DNA of 64,000 bases, taken from positions 1,488,001-1,552,000 of the forward strand of contig WHVY01000009.1 of the NCBI GenBank assembly GCA_022266195.1, in the 5' to 3' direction. Shown here in pieces: positions 50,424 to 59,092 of the stretch. The notes beneath the pieces were generated by a model. That model ran no database searches. It saw only the letters and a list, made by a program, of their open reading frames with translations, and had not been told where the DNA came from. Position 1 is the first letter of the stretch; each line of letters starts with the position of its first letter. The DNA comes from Tetranychus cinnabarinus (lineage: Eukaryota > Arthropoda > Arachnida > Trombidiformes > Tetranychidae). The translations under genes and the position numbers were made by a program.

Positions 50424-52600
50424 TTATCTTGCGGTAAAAAAGTTTGAAGTTATGTTCTGAGAGTTTGAATTACAGTATTTTTTGGGTTTGATTTCAACTG
50501 CTTCTCTGTAACAATAATTAAAGTGTCCTAAAGGGACATATGGGTACATATAACCATTAACCGCGTTTGGCTTTTCATTTTTGATTTGTTCTCCACTTGA
50601 TATGCTTTTACAGACCATTAAAGCCACGCATAGAGGAACTTGGTCCATGTAATTTATGCGTTTGTCTACTTCAACTCCAATAGTTATATCATGTTCGTCA
50701 TTCTCATGTAATAATTTGAACTCTAAATTACCAATTCTAACCTTTGCTATATTTCCTTTCACTGAATCTTCAACTTCAACCCAAATTTTATCTTCAAATT
50801 CAATGTAACTGTATAGCCCATTTCTATCAAATTCATTTTGATTATTGTGATCATACTTTGAGTAAATGATCCATTTTGGGTGAAATCACAAGATAATATT
50901 GTGGATCTATGATTGAATTGGGAGCATAAATACTAAGCCAAGGTTTGCTGTCTTTCACTGGATTGATCATTGTCGGGGTTGCATCGGTTTCATTGAAGCC
51001 ATTTTTTGTTTGAATAATTTTCTCAATTACCTTTTGTTGATCATTAATGATTTAAAACATGTAGTTGTCGAACCATTCATCTGATTCGTCCACTTTTGAT
51101 GCTTTCACTCTCAGTCGCAGACATCAGAATTCATCATATCTCAAATTATTGATGAAATGACATGCTATGACTACTTCAGCCCATGAATTGAAAACGAAAT
51201 CAACCTGATAGCTGTTTGCCATTACAGCAATGGGTATAACTTTGTTAAGCTTAACCATGATTTTGCTCAACTGGGATAGGTTTCCTTGAGGATAACAATA
51301 CCTGCAGCCGTACGTGTAACCTTTAACCTGCACGTAAAACCAGCTTTTTTCTTGTTCTGTTTCCATGGACTATTTCATGACCTGAAATATCTGTGGCTTC
51401 TCATTCAACTTTTGACTTAAATTCAATGCAGTTGAAAGAAATGCTAAATCATAAGCATCTCCAACTAAATCATTGATTTCTTTTTATTCCAAAAGTTCTT
51501 TCGAAGGTTTGGTCTTTACACAGGCGAATGGACGCTGCAGATATCTTTCCACATTTCTACATACATATTCACAAATGGGTTTATCAGGAAAACCTATACA
51601 AATCCCCTCTGAGAGCAATTTGATGAAAATACATTCACAGTTCTCTAACAAGTCTTTATCGATAAAGTTAGAACGAAATTTAAATTTGATTAAAAGGCAA
51701 TGTCGGAATCGAAGTGCAAACAGAATATATTTCCATCGAAAATGGTATGATAAATCCTAAATCGTATGATTTCTCAAACAGATTATAAAGTAAAGACCAC
51801 TTAGTTGAAAGATTCGTGCCACCGTGAAAAAACATCTTACAAAAGAATTGTCAGTGCTCTATCGAAACTGACCTCATCAAACAATTATTTGAACAGAGAA
51901 ATCATCATCAAGTATTTCTTCCTCCTTAGGCACCTATGTTGAATCCAATTGAAAATTTATTTTTTCAATGGAAAAATGCTATCAACAGATTAGAATGTAC
52001 CACTGAAGATGAATTATATTCAATGATTAACAATAGTTTAATGATTTACACTGATCAACATTGTGCCAACTATTTTAGTAATAGGGAAAAATATCTCGAA
52101 CAATAAACAATTAAAATTTTCAAAAACCCTTTTGTCTAAATATTCTGAACTTGACTAAACAATATGAGAACTGTCGAAACATTTTGAGAAGATTAACTGG
52201 TTTTATGACCGGCTTAAGATTTTGTCTAAACATTTCGAGAAGTCGACTAAACATTATGGGAACTTGTCTAAAGTCATCGAGAAATGCTGTAGCTCCTAAA
52301 GCGTATGATTTTTCAAACAGATTATAAAGTAAAGACCACTTTGACCGCAGTTGATATATTCGTGGCACCAGTAGATTCAGCGTGAAAAAAACATTTTACT
52401 TTACTTTACATTGTACAATTGAATTTTAATACTTTATAGATTGGTGGTGAAACAGGCAACTCATTCTTTATGACACTTCTCGGCTTAGATGGTTCAACTG
52501 CATCAATGATCGTATCCTTATTACTGTTTTCAGACTTAATGTTAAATGATTGATTAATTTGGTTTGTTGAATGTGCATCCAATGCCTCTTCTTGCGACAC
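50424..52600 (-). pseudogene. Decayed middle and C-terminal part of A-type copy 52662-53828
   Basis: Reverse-strand order is correct for an A-type gene. The linker (52406-52600; S-Q-E-E-A-L-D, N-Q-S-F-N-I-K-S-E) comes first, then the T-K-W-S-L-L-Y unit (around 52320, and a second partial match near 51790), I-G-F-P region (51580-51620), V-I-P-I-A unit (51124-51366), and the C-terminal unit ending P-L-G-H-F-N-Y-C-Y-R (50424-50762). Frameshifts, deletions and an inserted transposase relic (51836-52103) break it. Confidence 0.75.
51836..52103 (+). pseudogene. Tc1/IS630-like DDE transposase C-terminal relic
   Basis: The plus strand reads Q-V-F-L-P-P, a stop, then A-P-M-L-N-P-I-E-N-L-F-F-Q-W-K and about 45 further codons to a natural-looking TAA at 52103. 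The P-P-(Y)-A-P-x-L-N-P-I-E-N motif contains the last catalytic acid of IS630/Tc1-type (DDE_3) transposases. The stop replaces the usual Tyr. No inverted repeats or earlier catalytic motifs were found, so it is a truncated, dead insertion inside the A-type pseudogene. Confidence 0.7.
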
Positions 52601-52661
52601 TTTCTATAGAGTTACTTTCGAAAGATTTCGTGTTCAATTTTTTGCATCTTTGCAGTATTAT

Positions 52662-53828
52662 TCAAGGAATTGATGCTCGAAGGTTTAACAGATCTGAAGG
52701 TGAATTCAAGTTGCTCGTTGGATAAAGAGCAATATTACTTGATGCATATGGCTTTTCACGAGTAATAGATACGATATTTTGTTCATCACAAAACTGGACA
52801 GTATAAGGTTTATCTAAATATGGTAAAGTCAGGCCAGGAGGGGGCTCAGAAATGACTGCATCTGGATATAATATTTTAAATTTTGACAAACAATCTTGAG
52901 CATGAGATCTGAATGAGAAGACAACCCAAAGAGATGATTCTCTCGATAAAATACATTGACTTCCAGTAGGTGCAGTACAAGCGACACAAAACTTGATGAA
53001 TTTACTGTTATCAACTGAAACACTTTCATTAGCTATCTTGATGAATGTCAACTGTTTCACTTCACAACATTTATTAGCTTTAGATTTTTTACTCTTTTCA
53101 ATCTTGATCTTTTTCAACATATCAGTTAGGGGTGACTCGTTTATCAATTCAGCCCTTAGTCGAAGTCGATGATATCGCGAACCATTTAGCTGTTGGATGG
53201 CCTTTGCAGCATTCTCTAAAGTAGAAAATCCAATATAAATTGAACTATCGTAAATGATGGCACTGTTTTCAATACTTCCAATGGCCTTAGTATTCAATTC
53301 ATTAACCACTTGACTGATGTTAGCTGAAAGAGGATAGTTTTTTATTGAAATGAAACACATTGATGGTGGTTTAGCGCGCTCCAATTGATCATTAATAAAA
53401 ATGAATGTGTAGTCAGATATTTCTTTAAGTTCATGTGACCATGAGTTTTCATCTAGTCTAATAAGGTAAATGGATATATTATGAAGCTTCTTCAGATCAC
53501 TCAAAGTACCATAGTAACCAGCACCACCACTTAATAATATAATTGTACAATCTTTTCCAGCAACTTTAACGAATTTTCTCATCAAATCCATTATTTTATT
53601 ATCAGCTGAATCTTTGAAGCTATTATAAGCTTGAACATCCAAATTTAGCATAGAATCATCAGCTATAAATAATCTATGGGCATCGCAGATACAAAAGAAA
53701 AAGATTTCATCTAAATTGTAAGGTTTAATTATAGTTGATCGAATCAGGTCCACAATGAAATCGGTAGATTTTCCTATCGGCACTTTAGCTTTTTGAATGT
53801 CCCAAAACAAAGCACAAGGTTTAGCCAT
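52662..53828 (-). CDS. NYN-domain/RRM protein, short form, third catalytic Asp replaced (388 aa)
   Basis: From the conserved Met at 53828 (an upstream in-frame Met lies at 53846). The NYN domain keeps Asp10 (F-W-D-I-Q-K) and Asp76 (S-A-D-N-K). The third acidic site reads S-G-G-A-G-Y-Y instead of S-G-D-A-D-Y-Y, so Gly102 replaces Asp. RRM-like domain 1 (M-C-F-I-S-I-K-N-Y) and the second unit (C-I-L-S-R-E-S, L-W-V-V-F-S-F) are intact. The frame stops slightly later than in the other two short forms, and the decayed A-type tail follows at 50424-52600. It may persist as an RNA-binding, nuclease-impaired protein or be a young pseudogene. Confidence 0.68.
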   Translation of the reverse strand: MAKPCALFWDIQKAKVPIGKSTDFIVDLIRSTIIKPYNLDEIFFFCICDAHRLFIADDSMLNLDVQAYNSFKDSADNKIMDLMRKFVKVAGKDCTIILLSGGAGYYGTLSDLKKLHNISIYLIRLDENSWSHELKEISDYTFIFINDQLERAKPPSMCFISIKNYPLSANISQVVNELNTKAIGSIENSAIIYDSSIYIGFSTLENAAKAIQQLNGSRYHRLRLRAELINESPLTDMLKKIKIEKSKKSKANKCCEVKQLTFIKIANESVSVDNSKFIKFCVACTAPTGSQCILSRESSLWVVFSFRSHAQDCLSKFKILYPDAVISEPPPGLTLPYLDKPYTVQFCDEQNIVSITREKPYASSNIALYPTSNLNSPSDLLNLRASIP

Positions 53829-53952
53829 TTTAACTACTTTCAACACTTGATGAATAAAAATTTACTGCTTGTTCTCATTCAATCAGCTCTATTAGGTTCA
53901 ATGAAGAGGCGGTTTATTGAAAAATAACCTTATCGTAGAATCTAATCATCTA

Positions 53953-54060
53953 TGGGGTGTTGAGAAAGTTTATGCACAACTTTGGGGGAAAAAATTTAAT
54001 TTTCTGTTGATACGCAGTTGAGGGATTTTTTCCCCTTGCATAAACTTTCTCAACACCCCA
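53953..54060. mobile_element. 108-bp MITE, TA target (Tc1/mariner-like)
   Basis: Perfect 24-bp terminal inverted repeats start T-G-G-G-G-T-G-T-T-G-A-G-A-A-A-G. Flanked by TA on both sides (53951-53952 and 54061-54062). A diverged second copy is at 61916-62013 in the same position relative to its neighbouring gene. The paralogous site at 49734-49735 has a single TA and no element, which is a natural empty site. Confidence 0.85.
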
Positions 54061-54324
54061 TACATGATTTCCTTGAGTTATTTGCCTCTTTGGAGTGCTG
54101 GCATCTGTGTGAGCTACAGGGGAAAACAATTAAATTTCGCAGTTAAACCATTAGTCCAATTTAGTGATTTCTATTTAGCCTTTCTACAAATGCCCTTCAG
54201 GGGGAGGAACTCGAGGAAATACTGTAGTTACAGTTGTGATACTTTAATACAACTGTGATTAAGATTGTGTGCAGTATTTAAGGTTTGTAGCTATGGGTGA
54301 GTCATGTATCATTCAGCTATGCTA

Positions 54325-54464
54325 AAGGATATTGCGTGTTATTCTTGCCAGCTATCTTATCCCAATGGAGATTTATAAGATTTCCATTGGAAATTTTCAT
54401 CTTTATCAGTTGTTTAATCTCAATTCGGATGAGATAACTGGCAAGAATAACACGCAACACCCTT
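54325..54464. mobile_element. 140-bp MITE, TA target
   Basis: Terminal inverted repeats of about 38 bp, beginning A-A-G-G on the left and ending C-C-T-T on the right, share T-T-G-C-G-T-G-T-T-A-T-T-C-T-T-G-C-C-A. They are flanked by TA at 54323-54324 and 54465-54466. Not related in sequence to the 108-bp MITE. No coding frame. Confidence 0.75.
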
Positions 54465-54539
54465 TAGTTGCAAGTTTTGTAATGATCATTACTCTGAAAT
54501 CTTAATATTAGTTTACGATAACCTAGCAAATCAAGCATT

Positions 54540-54850
54540 TGTAGATAAGTTTTTTCGGGATCGAATTTCAAACAGAATATATTTCTATCGAAAATGACTA
54601 TTTTAGCTCCTAAATCATATGATCATCTTCAAATTCAATGCAAACTGGACAGTCCATTTGTATCAAATTCAGTTTGATTATTGAGATCATTCCAGAAGTA
54701 AAATCAAAATCAGAATTGGTTTTTATAATGTATAAGTATTGCAGTTGTTTTACAATCGATTGTAACGAAGATGAATTTGAATCTAGTTTTTCCATTTGAT
54801 TTTTGTTTTGTAAAATCTTCCTAGAACACTTCGTTTATCTTTAAAGATAT
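54540..54850 (-). pseudogene. Mosaic NYN-RRM fragment
   Basis: Bases 54640-54830 are nearly identical to 41690-41870, the last RRM-like unit of the B-type gene (M-I-S-I-I-K-L-N-L-I-Q-M-D). At about 54630 this jumps directly to the A-type segment around K-S-Y-D-L-G-A-K-(54540-54625), out of normal order. Frames do not connect. Confidence 0.65.
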
Positions 54851-55057
54851 AATGCTCGGAGTAACTGGAAAATGCCTACAGTTTGACAATAATACTGATT
54901 CCATGAAGCTCCTTAAAATAAGAAACTTCAGCAGCGATAACATTGAACCAACCCATGAACTATGGACACAATTTTGTCCAACTCTACGGAACTTCTACAG
55001 GCCCAATTTTGATTTTAAACTTGAGATCATTCCATTTATTAAATTGATGTAAACAAA

Positions 55058-58000
55058 TTAAAGATCAACCTGATTTATTATATTTAATTTACAATACTCA
55101 TTGATTTCCATTCCAACTGCTTTTCTGTAACTATAATTAAAATGATCTAATGGGACAACATCTGAGATCGAATATGTATTAATAACAGGCAATTTCTTAA
55201 AATTCAAAAAAACTTTTTCCAAAATATTGAAAGCACTTTTTGAACGAATTGGGACCCATTGCATTGTAACTCCAAATTCGAAATCATCATCATCCTTCTC
55301 ATGTAACATTTTGAACTTAATCTGTTCGATTCTATGTATTGCTTTTGTTGCTCTCGCGAAATCACTACCAACTGCAGCCCAAATTTTATCTTCAAATTCA
55401 AGGTAAACTGTAATGCCCATTTGTACCAAATTCCATTGTGATTATTGAGAGCATTCCAGATGTAAGTTTAAATTCGGAATTAGCTGTTATAACGAATAAA
55501 CGTTTAACTTGTTTTGTGGCTATTGATGATTTGTACTCCAATTGACGATCCTCCAGACTTTCGTTTTGTACAATCTTCTCGAGAACCTTGCGTTTATCGT
55601 TAATGATATAGTAGTTTAAAATGCTGGGAAACGCTAACTGCTGCTGTTGCACTTCACTTGCTCCACTAAACTCTGTGAAATAAGGAACTTCAGCGGATGT
55701 TAAGTGATTGATGAAATGATGAGCAGCAGATGCTTCATACCATGAATCAAAGATTAAACTGACTTCATCATACGATGCTGTAGCCGCAAGTGGAATAACT
55801 TTACTAAGATTTACAAAAATTTTAACAATTTGTTCGAGCGATAATTCAACCCAATCCTTCAGATTACGAAAGTTTCCCTTGACGTTAATACTGAATGTCT
55901 CATTACGTTCTTGTTTTCTTGTCCTTCGGTGAAGACTTATTTTTCTCATAATTTGTGGCATTTGAATTGACCTGGAACTTTCTAGTTGACTCGAAAGAAA
56001 TGCTAAATCATAAGCATCCCCAACCAAATCTTGAAAATCAATAGATTCCAAAAGTTCAATGGAAGGCTTGTGAGTTGAAAGATCATTTGGGTACTTGAGA
56101 CTGGCTAATCTGAGTACTATTATTGCAGAGTTTACACAAATAAGTTCATTGGGAAAACCAATCCAAATCTCTCCTGGAGTTGATTTAATGAAGATACATT
56201 CACGATTCCCTAAAATATCTTTACTGATCTTTATGAAAAGATGGTGTAAGCGAGACGAAATTTTTACCACAAGACAGTGTATGTCAAGTTCTGTGTTTAA
56301 ACACCAAGGAATTCCATGTTTATATCGATTTATTTTCGTTTTAACTTCTTGTTGGTTGGAAATTTTTGACAAGGGGACGAATTGTAAAGGTTCGAAATAA
56401 CGTGAACCCATTTGGGCGAGAGTACCTTGGTAAGCAGAAGCAGAATCGAAATGAGCACAGTAAACATTTCCATCACATATAACCTTTTTCGCCCCCAAAT
56501 CATATAGTTTCTCAAACAGATTATAAAGCAGCGACCATTTGGTTGATTGATAATGTAGCACAGGAGCAACACAATTAGAATTAGGTCGAAAAAATATCTT
56601 CCAATCGTTATCGCAATCATCAAGGCTGCTAGCAATGTTAGACTCTGTTTTCGTCGATGTTTCTAAGGTTACTGATTCGTTTGCTTCTTTAGGTTTGACA
56701 TCAGCACAACTGGCGTTACTGGAGCTTTGTTTGGAGTTTTGGGAAAATGCTACCTTTTCTGGTTTTGGTGCAGCTATGTTAGAACTTGTTTCATCTGTGA
56801 CTTTAAGTTTGCATGATTCAACAGTGTATGGGTTTTCGTGATACGTTAATGTCAGGTCAATCGGTGGTTCAGATATAACTGCATCTGGATAAATTATTTG
56901 AATTTTTGGTATAAAATTCTCTGCATCAGATTTGAATGAAAAGACTATCCAAAGATATGATTTTCTTGATAAAATACATTGACTGCCTGATTGTTTAGTA
57001 CAAGCTATACAATATTTAATACAAGGTGATTGATAATTGACTCCGGATTTTTGCGCCCAAATATTTTTCGAACTAAGCAGAGTAAACAGACTTGTGATAT
57101 ATCAATAGAATCGTCTTTGACCAGAGAACATTTTAAAATAAAAAAAAGAACTTTCACATAACTTTTACTCTCAAAAACGAACAAAAACTGCATTTTTTTC
57201 TGTTTTGGTTTTTCGAATTTTCTACAGGTTCTAGATTTAAGTTTTTCTGGCTTTTCAGTGTCAAACGAATCTTGAATGGTTTTCAAAAATATTGGGAACT
57301 TTTCATTCCAATTAATTATCTAGTTAAAATTTTTCCCTATTCTTGAATTTTCACCCCTTTTCTATCCCATTGAAAATTGACCAAAAAATGCCTCAAAATT
57401 ACAGCTTAAATTACGCCAATTTTGTGCATTTTATGAGATTGATAATTCAGCCTGGAATTTTTCACTATAAATATATACATAACTTTTAAGTTAAACTTTC
57501 AGCTTTCTAATGATACCAAAAACAAAAATATTGACCCAGTAATTTCGAATTGATTATCGTTCAAACGTCCGGGCTACATTATCAATCACCCCGTAATTTG
57601 ATTTTGATCAGCTTCATTAAGGTTGATCATCTTGATGAATGTTAATTGTTTCACTTTGTTATATCTTTTAGTCTTCATAGTCACATTAGGCTTTAAACAT
57701 TTTAATATTTCAGTTAGAGGTGAGTCTACTATCAATTCAACCTTTAAAAACATTCCATGAAACCGAGATCCATTGAATTTTTCGATGGCTTTCTCAGCAT
57801 TCCACAAAGTTGGGAATCCAATACAAATCGCTTCGTCAAATAGAATCGCACTACTTTGGATACTTTCAGCGATCTGACTGTTCAAAGTAGCCATAACAAA
57901 GTTTATGTCCATTGTAAGAGGATAGTTTTTGACTGAAATGAAATACTTTGGTGCACCAGCTGATTTGATCGGCTTTAATACGCCATCATTTAAAATGAAT

Positions 58001-58431
58001 GTGTAGTCGGATATTTGATCAAGTTTAGGTGAAAATGCATTAGCTAATCTGATAAGATGAATCGATATATTATGAAGCTTCTTTAGATCACTCAAAGTAC
58101 CATAATAATCAGCATCACCACTTAACAGTATAATTGAACAATCTTGTCCAGAAAATTTAACAAATTTTTTCATTATGTCCAATATTTTGATATCTGCCGA
58201 ATCCTTAACTCCATTGTAAGCTTGGACAATATCAACATCCAGATTCGTCAATGACTGGCCAACATTGGAAGGCAACTTATGAACATCACAAACACAAAAG
58301 AAAAAGATTTCATCCAAATTGTGAGGTTTAATTATAGTTGACCGAATCTGATTAATGATTGAATTAACTGATTGTCCTTTTGGTACTCCAACATTTTGAA
58401 TATCCCAAAACACAGCACAAGGTTTAGCCAT
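55058..58431 (-). pseudogene. Nearly complete NYN-RRM gene disrupted by a MITE and one frameshift
   Basis: The N-terminal part (57595-58431) encodes an intact NYN domain (F-W-D-I-Q-N-V, S-A-D-I-K, S-G-D-A-D-Y-Y) and RRM-like domain 1 up to A-D-Q-N-Q-I. There a 572-bp MITE with TA target interrupts the reading frame. The frame on the other side (55398-57020) continues with K-Y-C-I-A-C in register if the insert is ignored. It runs through the linker, T-K-W-S-L-L-Y, E-I-W-I-G-F-P and V-I-P-L-A-A-T-A. A single extra base near 55420 then shifts to the frame at 55058-55429, which ends P-L-D-H-F-N-Y-S-Y-R-K. Two lesions in an otherwise clean gene indicate recent inactivation. The N-terminal 281-codon frame could still yield a NYN + RRM product. 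Confidence 0.85.
57022..57593. mobile_element. 572-bp TA-flanked non-autonomous transposon inside a gene
   Basis: Ends share G-G-T-G-A-T-T-G-A-T-A-A-T as inverted repeats. The left begins C-A-A-G-G-T-G-A-T-T and the right ends A-A-T-C-A-C-C-C-C-G, with TA at 57020-57021 and 57594-57595. The paralogue at about 45570-45580 shows the uninterrupted site (t-t-t-a-a-t-a-a-t-t-t-g). The interior is AT-rich with one meaningless 93-codon frame and no transposase motifs. TA target and end sequence fit a mariner/Tc1-type non-autonomous element. Confidence 0.88.
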
Positions 58432-59092
58432 AATTATAAGAGAATTATTTATTGAAATTTATTTTCAAGACAAATTGATATTTAATTGTATGATCCAGGG
58501 ATTAGAAACTTCCCCAAAACCAATGAATTCTATTATCAAAATCAAACATCAACCAGAATCACAATCAATAAATATAAATGGGCGTAAACTGAATTGTATT
58601 AAAAGGGTGTTTCGGATAAAAATCGAAACTATCTTACCTAGATCATGAAAATAACTAACGCAAAGCAATATCTACACATTTTTTTCAATTTTTTTACCTC
58701 CGTCATTATCATCATGATCTGCTGTAAGATTTATGCATACAAATTGCAGTTCCATCCGTTCCGTTCACTACATCAATAGCTATTCATTGGTATTCAACTG
58801 ACCATCTTTTCTATCAAATGTAGCTAATAGATATTTTTAGGTCAATCAGTTAAGGGCAAATATTAATCAGACGTTCGATATATCGCAAACATTGGGTATA
58901 AGAGGGAATAGATCGATGAAAAATTTTATTTGAGAAAAGCTAAAAAATTTTAACATGATACAATTATGGTTTTATAATGCTGATACCGAGTCTTGGGCCA
59001 CACTTTGCACTCACTGACTGAATTTCTGCTCTTCTTTTTATTCATTTTTATTCTAGTTAGGGATAAAGTATCGAAAACGCGAGTTCATCGTC
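58432..59092. other. Spacer
   Basis: No gene. The part at 58720-58760 weakly matches the flank repeat at 11100 and 46690. Bases 58440-58620 resemble the upstream region at 46410-46620. Confidence 0.5.

Larger units (their letters stand above)
53829..54540. other. Spacer with two MITEs
   Basis: Upstream region of the 53828 gene, related to 49600-49960 and 61770-62220. It contains the elements at 53953-54060 and 54325-54464, listed separately. No gene. Confidence 0.55.

Noticed and set aside
57005..57286. 93-codon frame at the MITE edge
   Set aside because: Lies mostly inside the non-autonomous element. Low-complexity composition and no transposase motif.
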